NCBI GenBank assembly: GCA_035652095.1
Contig: DASREM010000011.1
Location: 124,001 to 188,000 of the forward strand
Length of the DNA stretch: 64,000 bases
Origin: DASREM01 sp035652095
GTDB lineage: Bacteria; Acidobacteriota; Terriglobia; Terriglobales; Acidobacteriaceae
Reading direction: 5' to 3'
Shown in pieces: positions 24,995 through 33,214 of this stretch. A program made the translations under genes and the position numbers. Below the pieces are notes generated by a model, which ran no database searches, had not been told where the DNA came from, and saw only the letters and a list, made by a program, of their open reading frames with translations. How positions within the stretch are numbered: position 1 is the first letter of the stretch; each line of letters opens with the position of its first letter.

Positions 24995-27877
24995 TTAGAA
25001 CGTCACGCGCAATCCGAACTTCGCCATGAACGGATGCAACACATCGGACGGTTGGTGAAGACTTCCAACGAAATTACTCTCGCTCACCACGGTGTTGGCA
25101 TTCGTCAGGTTGAACAGGTCAATGATAGGTTCAATGTTCAGCCGCTCCCATACTTTGGTAGGCCGCGAAACTCGGATGCTAAGCAGGTTCACGCTGGGCA
25201 GCCGACTGACTCCAGCTGGCTGCAGGATCACCGTCTCGTTGCCCTGATTCAGTTCGGGGCCGCTGAAGACGTTCTCCGGCTGAAATGGATAGCCCGTTAC
25301 GTGCTGGAAGTTCACGCTGCTGGTGAATCCATAGGGAAATTCGTAGGTGCCCGCCAACTTGAATACATAGGTGGCATCGAGATCCAGGTAGCTGTTGGCG
25401 CGATTGATGTTCTTGTTGGGATTGTTAAAGTCATCCGCCCCCGAACCGCCATTAAACGCGGTGGAAAAGACGCCTTTGGTCCGTTGGATGGTGAAGCCTC
25501 CAAGAATCTGCCAGCGGCTCGTGAGGCGCTTGACTGCAGTGAACTCGATTCCGTGGTATGCGTTGTCGTCGAGTTCAGGAATGTTGCTGATCAGGAAGTC
25601 CGCTGAACCGACCTTGGCTGGATCGGTTACCGAATACAAGGTGAGAGGTTGGCCCGTCAGTGGATTGGTGATTGGTTGTCCGTTCAGAACCGTGATGGGG
25701 GAGTAGTCGGAGGGAAGAATCGCCTGGTTCCTGGCTGCGAGCAGACGTTTATTGGTGCGGTAGTAGTAGGTTACACCAACGTGGAGATCTTTATAGACTT
25801 GCTGGTCCCAGCCTACGTTGACCTGTGTCGAATAAGGCCGCTTGAGGTCCGGATCGACCCTGGTGACGATCCCTCCGAAGGAAAAAATCAAATTTGCCGG
25901 GTTGAGGAACTCACTCTGCTGAGGGATGCCGTCCCCGTTCGTGTCGCTCCAGTTATAACCCTGACCGCCGAGTCCATTAGCATTCACGGCTTCCGCCAGT
26001 TCTGTCCCCTCAATACGATAGAACCTGCTGTAAGCAGCGCGCAGCACCGACCTGCCCTTTCCAGTCAGGTCATACGCCACTCCGAGCCGCGGAGCCCAAT
26101 TGTTCCAACTTGCGATGTCAGGAGATTGCGGAAAGGATCGGGTCGGGAACAAGCTGACGTAGGTGCCGGTTGCTGGACTGCTCTGGCTGGGGTTAAAGGT
26201 TCGGAAGTGATCGAACCGCACGCCAAGATTCAAGGTCAGCCGCTGCTTGAGGGTCCACGAGTCCTGGACGAAGAAGGCGGAATCGTGGAAGATCGCCTGT
26301 TCCCGGATGGGCGTGTTGTAAATGATCACGTCCAGGGGAGATCCGCTGTTGAACTGTGCGTTAATGTCGGAGTTAATGTCGAAGAAATTTCCATTCTTGC
26401 TGGTGCCGACGTCATAACCGAACTTGAAATTGTGGCTCCCGCTGAGGAATGCTCCTTTGTAATAAGAGGCGCTGATCGCAAATCGCGTCGTCGTTGCGGG
26501 ATTCAGATAGTTATACGGGGCGGCTCCTTTCTCAGTTGAAAATCCGAAATCTTGCAGGTTGATGTCCGAAGGCGTAACTGTGGCCTGGTACCCGAGCGGA
26601 AACAGCAAGTGCAAGTAGCCGGCTCGCGCGTCCACCACTAGGTTGTTGGTGAGTTGCCCCGTCCATTGGCCCTGCACGATATAGGCGGGTTCGATCTGCC
26701 GCCAACTCGCTTGCTCGTCCACGAATTGGAAAGCCGTGTCTCTCCGGAAAAATCGATTCTGGTTGTTGTACATCCACTGGAAATTTACGCGGTTCCGGTT
26801 GTTGAGCTGCCAGTCGCTGCGCAAAATCGTGTTGGTTTGGTGATTGGGATCCGCTATGGGACCGCCGCCGTCAGAAGCTGGCTTGTGGATTGCCAGAATG
26901 CTCTCTTTGATGTCGTAGCGGCGATAGCCTCCGAAGATCCACCACCGGTCTTTAATGATGGGAGCCCCCAGATTTACAGTCGAGTCCCGCAGCATCGTGA
27001 TCGGACTGCCCACAGGCCCCGGGCTGTTGGACGGCTGAGTTACATCCTTACGAAAGGCGGCTGATGTGTAGTAAGTGGTCGCCGTGCCGTGAATTTGGTT
27101 CGATCCGGACTTGGTGACCATGTTCATGTATACGCCTCCAACGCTCACTTCCGCTGGGGCGGAATCGGTCACGACCTGAAACTCCTGGAGCGAGTCATGG
27201 TCGATGTAGAAAGCTGTGAACCCACCGGTAAATCCCGGCCAGTTCATGCGAAGTCCATTGAAACTGTAAACCTGTTCGCCAGGCTTGCTGCCATGCACCT
27301 CCATGGTGGCCTGCTGAAAGCTTTGGTTTCCGCCTACGTCGAAATTACTGATCTGAGTACCAGGGGCTTGCGCTACGGTTGACCACGGGTCCCGTCCGCT
27401 GGGAATGTTCTGCAGCAAGTTGTCGTCGAAAGTGGCCAGGGTGGTGACGCTTTTGACGTCAACGATTGGCGCTTCACCACTGACCTCCACGGTCTCGCCC
27501 GAGACGCCGACTTGCAGGTGAGGGCTGACCGTCGCCACAAAGCCCGAACTGATGATCACATCTTTTTGGACATAGCTCTTAAATCCCTTGGCCGTGATGG
27601 TGACCTCATAACTGCCGAGCGGCAGAAAGTCGAAGAGGTAACTGCCGTCGGAACCCGATTGCGTAGTGCGCTCCGCCATCAACGCAGGACTCGTCAACGT
27701 AATTGTCGCTCCGGGCACCGCCGCGCCCGAGGCGTCCTCAACTACGCCTGTGATTTTTCCGGTGATGGCGACTTGTGCAGGCGCCGTACTCTCCAGGCTG
27801 AGAGCAAGTATCACAGTTCCTATCAGACACACCACAACTGTTTTGAGAATCGCCGTTGCCAAATTCCTGGGCATCAT
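24995..27877 (-). CDS. TonB-dependent receptor, Oar-like, with carboxypeptidase-regulatory-like domain
   Basis: 960-residue outer-membrane transporter. A signal peptide (TAILKTVVVCLIGTVILALS) is followed by an Ig-like CarboxypepD_reg domain (GVVEDASGAAVPGATITLTS), a plug domain (GRDPWSTVAQAPG) and a long beta-barrel ending ...FMAKFGLRVTF with the terminal aromatic residue needed for assembly. Start by the tandem ATGs at 27877/27874 behind an AGGAGG site; the frame is open far upstream but without signal peptide. This is the family expanded in Acidobacteriota for import of saccharides or peptides. It leads an operon with the DUF1028 protein and the amidohydrolase. A TonB-type partner could be any of three such proteins in the window. 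Confidence 0.92.
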   Translation of the reverse strand: MMPRNLATAILKTVVVCLIGTVILALSLESTAPAQVAITGKITGVVEDASGAAVPGATITLTSPALMAERTTQSGSDGSYLFDFLPLGSYEVTITAKGFKSYVQKDVIISSGFVATVSPHLQVGVSGETVEVSGEAPIVDVKSVTTLATFDDNLLQNIPSGRDPWSTVAQAPGTQISNFDVGGNQSFQQATMEVHGSKPGEQVYSFNGLRMNWPGFTGGFTAFYIDHDSLQEFQVVTDSAPAEVSVGGVYMNMVTKSGSNQIHGTATTYYTSAAFRKDVTQPSNSPGPVGSPITMLRDSTVNLGAPIIKDRWWIFGGYRRYDIKESILAIHKPASDGGGPIADPNHQTNTILRSDWQLNNRNRVNFQWMYNNQNRFFRRDTAFQFVDEQASWRQIEPAYIVQGQWTGQLTNNLVVDARAGYLHLLFPLGYQATVTPSDINLQDFGFSTEKGAAPYNYLNPATTTRFAISASYYKGAFLSGSHNFKFGYDVGTSKNGNFFDINSDINAQFNSGSPLDVIIYNTPIREQAIFHDSAFFVQDSWTLKQRLTLNLGVRFDHFRTFNPSQSSPATGTYVSLFPTRSFPQSPDIASWNNWAPRLGVAYDLTGKGRSVLRAAYSRFYRIEGTELAEAVNANGLGGQGYNWSDTNGDGIPQQSEFLNPANLIFSFGGIVTRVDPDLKRPYSTQVNVGWDQQVYKDLHVGVTYYYRTNKRLLAARNQAILPSDYSPITVLNGQPITNPLTGQPLTLYSVTDPAKVGSADFLISNIPELDDNAYHGIEFTAVKRLTSRWQILGGFTIQRTKGVFSTAFNGGSGADDFNNPNKNINRANSYLDLDATYVFKLAGTYEFPYGFTSSVNFQHVTGYPFQPENVFSGPELNQGNETVILQPAGVSRLPSVNLLSIRVSRPTKVWERLNIEPIIDLFNLTNANTVVSESNFVGSLHQPSDVLHPFMAKFGLRVTF

Positions 27878-28322
27878 GTCCTCCTCCTTAAGTCCCGACT
27901 GTGAACTTAACTTTGGCCCCATTTCCAACAAGTGACACTGCTGCTGATCTGACCAACTTTGTGATCGGGCAGCGCAGGACCAGTAAATGGACGAAAGCGG
28001 GCCTTCCAGGTTCTCGCAATTGCCGGAGTAAATCAGGTTTTGGTACGAAGATGGACCCTCGCAAGCGTGAACGCTGGCGAGCAATTGAGTAGTAAGCGAG
28101 GGTGGTACGCAGTTATGCACTGCCGCTGTCAGCGAGGCAAGACAAATCGGCCGCGAGACTGGCATCTGGCAAACGCCCGGCAAGCGCCAAACCAGAGCAG
28201 CCACTCCGAATCTGCAACGTGATACGGCTCTACTGGGGGACGGCATCCGCTACTCCGCACAGACTTCCTGAACCAGAGAAGGCCCACGGCACTAGCGACA
28301 GCTTCGAAGAACCAAATCCAAT
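27878..28322. other. Intergenic region between divergent receptor and receiver genes
   Basis: About 440 bases upstream of the TonB-dependent receptor. Several frames are open by chance but none has a start signal or recognisable protein. Promoters for both directions must lie here; I could not pick convincing boxes. The right side continues into two GTATAC palindromes at 28336 and 28359. Confidence 0.4.
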
Positions 28323-28335
28323 TTGAGAAACAATT

Positions 28336-28364
28336 GTATACACCTGGGTGGGACAGATGTATAC
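28336..28364. promoter_or_regulatory. Paired GTATAC palindromes
   Basis: GTATAC occurs at 28336-28341 (within TTGTATACA) and again at 28359-28364, centre-to-centre 23 bp, about two helical turns. GntR/FadR-type regulators bind similar TTGTATACAA sites. They lie between the receptor promoter region and the receiver gene. Confidence 0.3.
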
Positions 28365-28493
28365 CCATTTAACAGAAGAAAATGCGGGCCGACTATTTCC
28401 CTATTTCCTTTCACTGCCGGCGCCTCTGTTAGAGGTGTGTCTCAAAGCGGGCTGATTCGAGGGAGTGTTAAAATCAACCCAGAGTTTCTCCCT

Positions 28494-28898
28494 TTGAGCC
28501 CAGCCGAAGAAAATCCGTTCCATCTGTTGCTGGTTGATGACGAGATCAGCGTTTTGCAAACCCTCAAGATGGTGCTGGAAAACGAGGGCTACCGGGTTGC
28601 AACCGCCGAGAGTTGCGCTCAGGCCATGGCTTTGTTGCAGGCGGATTCCTTCGACGGCATAATCACGGACTTGAATATGGAGAAAGAAGATATAGGCCTG
28701 GAAGTAGCGCGCGCCGCCCTGCAATTTGAGAAAAGGCCAGTGATTGTGGTGCTGACCGGGTTCGCCAGCATCGTCAATTCGCGACAGGCTCTGGCCATGG
28801 GAATCGATTACATGGCGCACAAACCGGTGGAATTGAACGATCTGCTTCCGGCTCTGAACCGTCTGGTAAGCAGACGTCGGGAATCCATTTCGCAATGA
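28494..28898 (+). CDS. Single-domain response regulator
   Basis: Receiver domain beginning FHLLLVDDEISVLQTLKMVL, phospho-Asp in FDGIITDLNME, Lys in YMAHKPVELND, so all key residues are present; there is no output domain. The start is uncertain: the frame is open back to a TTG at 28323, a GTG lies at 28437 and a TTG at 28494; the last gives an ordinary receiver of 134 residues and is used here. The stop overlaps the next gene by four bases (ATGA), so the two are translationally coupled. Confidence 0.85.
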   Translation: MSPAEENPFHLLLVDDEISVLQTLKMVLENEGYRVATAESCAQAMALLQADSFDGIITDLNMEKEDIGLEVARAALQFEKRPVIVVLTGFASIVNSRQALAMGIDYMAHKPVELNDLLPALNRLVSRRRESISQ

Positions 28899-29299
28899 CG
28901 CAGAGAAGCGCTGAGAAACGGGCCCTGCTGGTGCATTCCGACATCGGAATTCTCACCAACTTGCAAACTGCCCTGACCCGAGAGGGCTGCATTGCGATCG
29001 TTGCTCGCGACCTTGCTTCTGCGCTTCTGGCCATCACCCAACATCAATTTCATTTCGCCATAGTGGGAGCGGACTTGGGTGAACCGGGTGACGGATGGCC
29101 CCTCGCAGGCGTCTTACGCCTGGCATTTCCAAAAGCCTTCGTTTGTGTTCTCGATCGGCACGAACCACGGCTCGAAGGCCTGCGGTCGGCAATCAACTAC
29201 GGAGTGCAGCAGATCTATGTTCAGGGCAGGCCCGCAGAAGAGATCGTGACCTCGCTCTTGAATGATGCCCAGCGGGCCGCAGCGAAGCCAGAAAGCTAG
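28895..29299 (+). CDS. Receiver-like protein with altered acidic pocket
   Basis: 134 residues, alpha/beta receiver-like fold: RALLVHSDIGILTNLQTAL, FHFAIVGADLGEPGDGW, FPKAFVCVLDRHEP. The usual Asp-Asp/Glu pair after strand 1 is replaced by His-Ser-Asp and no Lys is found at the fifth strand, though an Asp remains in the phospho-site strand (GADLG). It is probably a pseudo-receiver acting by protein contact or binding to the coupled receiver at 28494-28898, which it overlaps by four bases. Confidence 0.7.
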   Translation: MTQRSAEKRALLVHSDIGILTNLQTALTREGCIAIVARDLASALLAITQHQFHFAIVGADLGEPGDGWPLAGVLRLAFPKAFVCVLDRHEPRLEGLRSAINYGVQQIYVQGRPAEEIVTSLLNDAQRAAAKPES

Positions 29300-29302
29300 G
29301 AG

Positions 29303-29911
29303 TTAGCTCCCTCCGGCATTGCTGTTTTCAACCTGAAGACTATTGGTCACTGAGAATACGCCGGGGACACTCTTGGCCTGAGTTTCCGCAATTTGTTTGT
29401 CCATTGGGGAAGAAACCACCCCGGTCAAGGTGACGTGCCCGTTTTTCACGATGATGTGGATAGGCGGAACAGCTCGCAACGCATATTGGCTGAGCACTTC
29501 ATTTCCATAAATCGCGCGGTAGGTGGCTCGCCTTATGCGGTCGCCCATGGGAGAAGTTGGGAGAACTTCGACCTGGTTGTCGACTCTTTCCACACCCTCA
29601 ATACGCTTGACCGCGTTTTCGGCATCGGACTTTAGAGTGGGATTCGAAACGGCGCCTTTTAAGACCACAGTCCCGTCCGGCATTACCTGGTAGCTCAAAT
29701 CATCGAAAACGCCGTAGCGGGAGAGCATTACCAGTTCGTGCCGAACTTCCTTCACCAGGCGGTCGTAGCCTTTCTGACTCAGCGCGCCAGTGTTGCTGCC
29801 TGCACTGGGCGGCGGGGCTTGAACCGCAGGGACAGTGGGAGATGGGTTTTGGGCAAAGCCAGGTGTACCGGCGAGCATAGCGCCGAGTAGCGGGACCAAA
29901 AAGACTTTCAT
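29303..29911 (-). CDS. Periplasmic BON-domain protein
   Basis: 202 residues from the Met at 29911, which has AAGGAG eight bases upstream and opens a signal peptide (MKVFLVPLLGAMLAGTPGFA). After a Pro-rich linker come two BON repeats: DGTVVLKGAVSNPTLKSDAE with RIEGVERVDNQVEV, and NGHVTLTGVVSSPMDKQIAE with SVPGVFSVTNSLQVEN. BON domains are thought to bind membranes or phospholipids; OsmY-like members respond to osmotic and envelope stress. The neighbourhood (receivers, Dps, YqjE/DUF883-like proteins) agrees with a stress role. Its 3' end is only three bases from the convergent receiver-like gene. Confidence 0.88.
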   Translation of the reverse strand: MKVFLVPLLGAMLAGTPGFAQNPSPTVPAVQAPPPSAGSNTGALSQKGYDRLVKEVRHELVMLSRYGVFDDLSYQVMPDGTVVLKGAVSNPTLKSDAENAVKRIEGVERVDNQVEVLPTSPMGDRIRRATYRAIYGNEVLSQYALRAVPPIHIIVKNGHVTLTGVVSSPMDKQIAETQAKSVPGVFSVTNSLQVENSNAGGS

Positions 29912-29957
29912 CGTGTCGCTCCTTACCAGTCCATTAAAAACAGCAAATCGTACTAAG

Positions 29958-30029
29958 CAATACACGGGTTCTTGTATGCGGGATGGGGACTCTCCTGAGA
30001 TTTGCGCAGTCTGATCGTCAATACACGGG
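29958..30029. repeat. Direct repeat CAATACACGGG between BON and receiver genes
   Basis: CAATACACGGG occurs at 29958-29968 and 30019-30029, 61 bases apart, in the divergent promoter region of the BON protein and the next receiver. ACGGGGA (from 30025) also pairs with TCCCCGT 26-30 bases later. The repeats may bind a common regulator. Confidence 0.35.
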
Positions 30030-30114
30030 GAATGAAGAGGGTCGCCTACCGAACTCCCCGTATTTGTTTTCCGGTAGCGGAGGGTTAGATTGAATTCGTC
30101 ACAGGACTTTACTG

Positions 30115-30603
30115 ATGAAACCTAATTCTTTTGACATGAGCATTGGCAGTTGCGCGTTGGACTTCGACCAGCAATGGAACGGCTTATCGGACTCCAAGAT
30201 TGGAGCTTCACCCGTGCCGACAAAAATCCTGATCGTGGAAGATAATTCCTTCATGCGCTTGCGAATTCGCCAACTCCTGCAGAAACATCCCGATTGGGAG
30301 GTTTGCGGAGAGGCCCACAATGGAGAAGAAGCAATTCGCCTGACCGAAGAGCTGAATCCCGATGTCGTCGTAATGGATTTTCTCATGCCCGAAATGAACG
30401 GTCTCGCGGCGGCAAGGAAGCTTAATGAGCGGGAGCCCCGGATCCCGGTGCTCCTATTTACTCTCTACATTTCTCCCGGACTAGCCGAAGAAGCCAAGAA
30501 TGCAGGCTTAAGGGGTGCGGTATCCAAACTGAGTAGCGGCCAATTGGTCGAAGGGGTGGAAGCTCTCTTGAGAGGACACACCTATTTTCCCTTGTCCGCT
30601 TAG
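30115..30603 (+). CDS. Single-domain response regulator
   Basis: Receiver protein, 162 residues as drawn. E42-D43, phospho-acceptor D88 in DVVVMDFLMPEMNG, T116 and K138 (AVSKLS) are all present. The first 35 residues are not receiver-like; a GTG at 30214 with GGAG nine bases upstream would give a plain 129-residue receiver, the same length as that at 4644, and may be the true start. No output domain. The gene overlaps the convergent membrane-protein gene at 30600 by four bases. It lies in the stress-type block and has no adjacent kinase. Confidence 0.85.
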   Translation: MKPNSFDMSIGSCALDFDQQWNGLSDSKIGASPVPTKILIVEDNSFMRLRIRQLLQKHPDWEVCGEAHNGEEAIRLTEELNPDVVVMDFLMPEMNGLAAARKLNEREPRIPVLLFTLYISPGLAEEAKNAGLRGAVSKLSSGQLVEGVEALLRGHTYFPLSA

Positions 30604-31037
30604 GCCCGCTCTCGGACTCGGACCTTGAATTGCCGGCGGCGGGTGGTGGCCGGGCTGAAGTCAGTCAGGTTCGCCATTACGGTCATCAGCACCGCCTGCG
30701 CCAGGAAGAACCGTTTTGGCCCCGGCTCCTGTATTCCGAGGAATTCGGGAATGGCCGCACTCATTGCAGCGATACCCAAGTCAGCCTTCTTATGAAACGG
30801 CAGACTTATGAGGTTAGAGCGACTTTCGTCGTAATCGGTCAAAGAACTTGAAACCAGCTTCAGTCCGCCGCACGCAGCCGATCCCAATGCCGCTCGCCTG
30901 TTCCTTCTCCAGAACAAAGCGCTGGCGGCAAAGAACATTCCTGCGGCCAGATAATCGCCCGCGGCATGGGCTTTGGGGGTAAGAAACTTCGGAAGCCGCC
31001 GGGTAAGCGCATCCGCTGCAGAGATCGCCACTGCCAT
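30600..31037 (-). CDS. Small membrane protein of unknown function
   Basis: 145 residues with two or three hydrophobic stretches (AAGDYLAAGMFFAASALFW, ADLGIAAMSAAIPEFLGI, FFLAQAVLMTVMANLTDF) and a very basic tail (RRRQFKVRVRERA). I do not recognise a named family. It is the last of four closely spaced minus-strand genes (32120 to 30600), following the 75-residue protein after 27 bases, and so is likely made together with YqjE/DUF883-like membrane-associated proteins. Confidence 0.65.
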   Translation of the reverse strand: MAVAISAADALTRRLPKFLTPKAHAAGDYLAAGMFFAASALFWRRNRRAALGSAACGGLKLVSSSLTDYDESRSNLISLPFHKKADLGIAAMSAAIPEFLGIQEPGPKRFFLAQAVLMTVMANLTDFSPATTRRRQFKVRVRERA

Positions 31038-31064
31038 ATTCCCTCGCTGTGCTCAAGAATTTCG

Positions 31065-31292
31065 TTAGTGCCTGGTAAACATACCTGCCGCGTTGTAACC
31101 CAGGATCAACCCTAGCACGGCTGCGACTGTGGAAGCTTCCGCAGTATGCTGTCGTGCAAAATCCTCGGCATTTCGCCTGAGGTCCAGCTTTTCTTTCATG
31201 CGATTCTTGAGCTCATGAAACGAAGAGTCAAGCCTTCGTCGTTCGTCAGCCGCCCTGGTTTCCAGTTCATAGCTGGATGGAATGGAGTTCAT
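31065..31292 (-). CDS. Small DUF883-like membrane-anchored protein
   Basis: 75 residues: an amphipathic, charged helical part (RAADERRRLDSSFHELKNRM) followed by one hydrophobic segment (ASTVAAVLGLILGYNAAGMF). This is the layout of ElaB/YqjD-type (DUF883) proteins, which tether ribosomes or act under stress in enterobacteria; the similarity is one of form only. The ATG overlaps the stop of the upstream YqjE-like gene by four bases, so the genes are coupled. Confidence 0.65.
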   Translation of the reverse strand: MNSIPSSYELETRAADERRRLDSSFHELKNRMKEKLDLRRNAEDFARQHTAEASTVAAVLGLILGYNAAGMFTRH

Positions 31293-31720
31293 ACGATCGG
31301 ATGTCCTTTGGCTTCGTTTTGTATCCAGACCTTGTCGCGCTTCAACACCTCGATGGTTTTCTTCGGAAGAAGGCCCTGTTTGCGCAAGCTGTTACGGACC
31401 AACAGCCCCAGCATCGCCGCGATCACCATCCAACCCACCCCTACGATCAGGAATGCAAAAAACCAGTGGTATGGACTGTTCCAGAAGGCAACGGCGACAA
31501 GCGACACCAGCGCCAGGGTCAGCAGGAGGTAGCCGGTGACCAGGAACACCACGCTCATTGCGGCCAGGGGCGCCGCCGACTTCACAGTCCTGAGTCCCTC
31601 GTTCATCTCCGCGCGAAACAGTTTGTATCGCGTTTCAATAAAATCCTGCAGTTCGACCTTAATTTCGCTCAGCACGTCGGCGACGGAGCGCTCTGGATAT
31701 TGCGTTGTCTTACTGCTCAT
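31289..31720 (-). CDS. Phage holin/YqjE-like family membrane protein
   Basis: 143 residues. N-terminal helix (SVADVLSEIKVELQDFIETR), then two membrane spans (AAMSVVFLVTGYLLLTLALV, FFAFLIVGVGWMVIAAMLGL) and a basic tail: the layout of the Actinobacteriota-type holin / YqjE (DUF1469) family. Despite the name these are chromosomal envelope proteins, not lysis proteins. It overlaps the upstream gene by 11 bases and the downstream gene by four, as part of a compact operon. Confidence 0.8.
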   Translation of the reverse strand: MSSKTTQYPERSVADVLSEIKVELQDFIETRYKLFRAEMNEGLRTVKSAAPLAAMSVVFLVTGYLLLTLALVSLVAVAFWNSPYHWFFAFLIVGVGWMVIAAMLGLLVRNSLRKQGLLPKKTIEVLKRDKVWIQNEAKGHPIV

Positions 31721-32120
31721 AACGATTCGACCTCCAAACCCGGAGCAGAGCTCCGGCTACAAAACCAACGGCTGCAATGGCGCCGAACAACTGGAGGGGG
31801 TATTCCTCCGCCCAGTATCGAAAGCGAAATCGTGCCCGATCCAGTACTTCCCTGCCCGCCTCTCGGCTGCGGTTCGCCAAGTCGGCGATTGAACTCTCGA
31901 TGTCTTGATAGGTCTGAGCGAGGGTCTCCATCGCGGGATCGGCTGCAGTTTGCGCGGACCTCCAAGGTACGACGTTCGAAGCGGGAGTATCGACCCGGAA
32001 CTCACCCGCCGGCGGGAGCGAGTCCAAACCATTGCTCTCCTGGCGGATTTCCTGATTACGAAAAGGTTGCGGAGTCTCTGGTTCGCGGCTGAGCCCTTCT
32101 TTTTTGAGAGGTTCTGCCAT
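31710..32120 (-). CDS. Membrane-anchored helical protein, DUF883-like
   Basis: 136 residues: a polar, disordered N-terminal third, a helical section (METLAQTYQDIESSIADLAN) and a C-terminal membrane segment (PLQLFGAIAAVGFVAGALLR). First gene of the four-gene membrane-protein operon that runs to 30600. YqjD-YqjE-type gene pairs are a known arrangement and support the comparison. Function unknown; the neighbourhood points to envelope stress. Confidence 0.65.
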   Translation of the reverse strand: MAEPLKKEGLSREPETPQPFRNQEIRQESNGLDSLPPAGEFRVDTPASNVVPWRSAQTAADPAMETLAQTYQDIESSIADLANRSREAGREVLDRARFRFRYWAEEYPLQLFGAIAAVGFVAGALLRVWRSNRYEQ

Positions 32121-32221
32121 ATCAGGTACCCACCTTACACATTAGTCATTGGGCTTGGATGGCAGTAAGGGAATTGCTGTTAGCCCAGAAAACTCAGGGG
32201 TGGAATGATTCTGGAAGGTTT

Positions 32222-32249
32222 GGGGCTGCCCGCGCCATTGGGCAGCCCC
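32222..32249 (-). terminator. Strong hairpin after dps
   Basis: GGGGCTGCCC (32222-32231) and GGGCAGCCCC (32240-32249), a 10-bp perfect stem with an 8-base loop, located six bases past the dps stop codon in minus-strand sense. There is no T-run on the minus strand; it may stabilise the mRNA end. Confidence 0.6.
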
Positions 32250-32255
32250 ACCCGT

Positions 32256-32855
32256 TTATTCGCTGGCTTCGACTAAGGGTACATTCACCAAATGTTCACT
32301 GACGAACCAAACCTGCATCTCGTTCGTGCGCAGGACGTCGCTCACGACCATATCGTTTGTGCCGTCATCCCCCAGTTGTGAGGCTCTACGAGCCATGGTC
32401 CGGCATTTCCGGATAATGATCTGATGAGCATCCAGCAGGCGGGAGAGCTGCACCGGTACCTCTTCGCGCCCACGCGGAGGCCGCTCAATCTGTGTGGTTT
32501 CGGCGACGTCGGCCGACATTGCAATACTGACACCGCCGAGGATCTGAATGCGTTCTGCGATAGTATCTACCAGCTCTGCCTGCTCCCCGTAATGCTTGTC
32601 GAAGAGGAGATGCAACTGGTAAAACGTAGGGCCGGCGACCTGCCAGTGAGACTTCTTGTAAAGATCACGCAACGTGATCGTGTCCGCCAGCAGCTGATTT
32701 AGTTGCTCCGTCATTTCCAGGCGAACCGGTTCTTCCAGTTCTAACGGCAAGGCATGAGTGACTGTGCCATATTCCTGGATCTCACGAGCCTTCTGATGAA
32801 ACCGTGGTTGAGCCGTGGTGTGATGATTATTTTCAACGACGCTTTTCTTTGCCAT
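32256..32855 (-). CDS. dps: DNA-binding ferritin-like protein Dps
   Basis: 199-residue Dps/ferritin-like protein that sequesters iron with peroxide and protects DNA in the cytoplasm. Ferroxidase-site segments are present: YKKSHWQVAGPTFYQLHLLF and DKHYGEQAELVDTIAERIQI, followed by LGGVSIAM. The N-terminal 45 residues (Lys/His-containing, PRFHQKAREIQEYG) are longer than in E. coli Dps and could contact DNA. The length exceeds the usual 155-180 residues for that reason. It faces the surface lipoprotein gene across about 360 bases and belongs to the stress-type block. Confidence 0.93.
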   Translation of the reverse strand: MAKKSVVENNHHTTAQPRFHQKAREIQEYGTVTHALPLELEEPVRLEMTEQLNQLLADTITLRDLYKKSHWQVAGPTFYQLHLLFDKHYGEQAELVDTIAERIQILGGVSIAMSADVAETTQIERPPRGREEVPVQLSRLLDAHQIIIRKCRTMARRASQLGDDGTNDMVVSDVLRTNEMQVWFVSEHLVNVPLVEASE

Positions 32856-33214
32856 GGATAACTCCTCAGGTGAGTTCTTTGCGAAAACCCGGACGCCAGG
32901 AAACTGGCCAGGGACCGACAGGGCTCTCAGTCAATTAAAGATGTTGGGTTGGATGATTAAAATCCGGGCCTGGATTCGCACCACAATCGATTTCAGGCAG
33001 CGGCGATTCCGATTTGAAACGACGGAATGGCTTTGACCCTCAAGTCCTGCTTGAAGTATAAAATCTTTGCACATCACACTCAGAATGCGCCTTAAGCCTC
33101 TGAAAAGTATGGGAATGCATCTACTCACTTTGGCAGGCCAGGTGCATAAATTCTCCTGACTTTCTTCCCCCAGAAGTCACCACACCACTCCGATTCCATG
33201 GCCAGGAGCTGTTA
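32856..33214. other. Intergenic region between divergent dps and lipoprotein genes
   Basis: About 360 bases with no supported coding frame. It holds a sigma-70-like promoter for the right-hand gene (33033-33062), leaving a 5' untranslated region of about 145 bases in which I see no known riboswitch. No OxyR- or PerR-like site was recognised upstream of dps. Confidence 0.5.
33033..33062 (+). promoter_or_regulatory. Sigma-70 promoter for the surface lipoprotein
   Basis: TTGACC (33033-33038), 18 bases, TATAAA (33057-33062): a good vegetative promoter about 150 bases before the ATG at 33215. Confidence 0.55.

Noticed and set aside
27512..27935. Plus-strand frames opposite the receptor N-terminus
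   Set aside because: Antisense to a clear signal peptide and CarboxypepD_reg domain; no support for expression.
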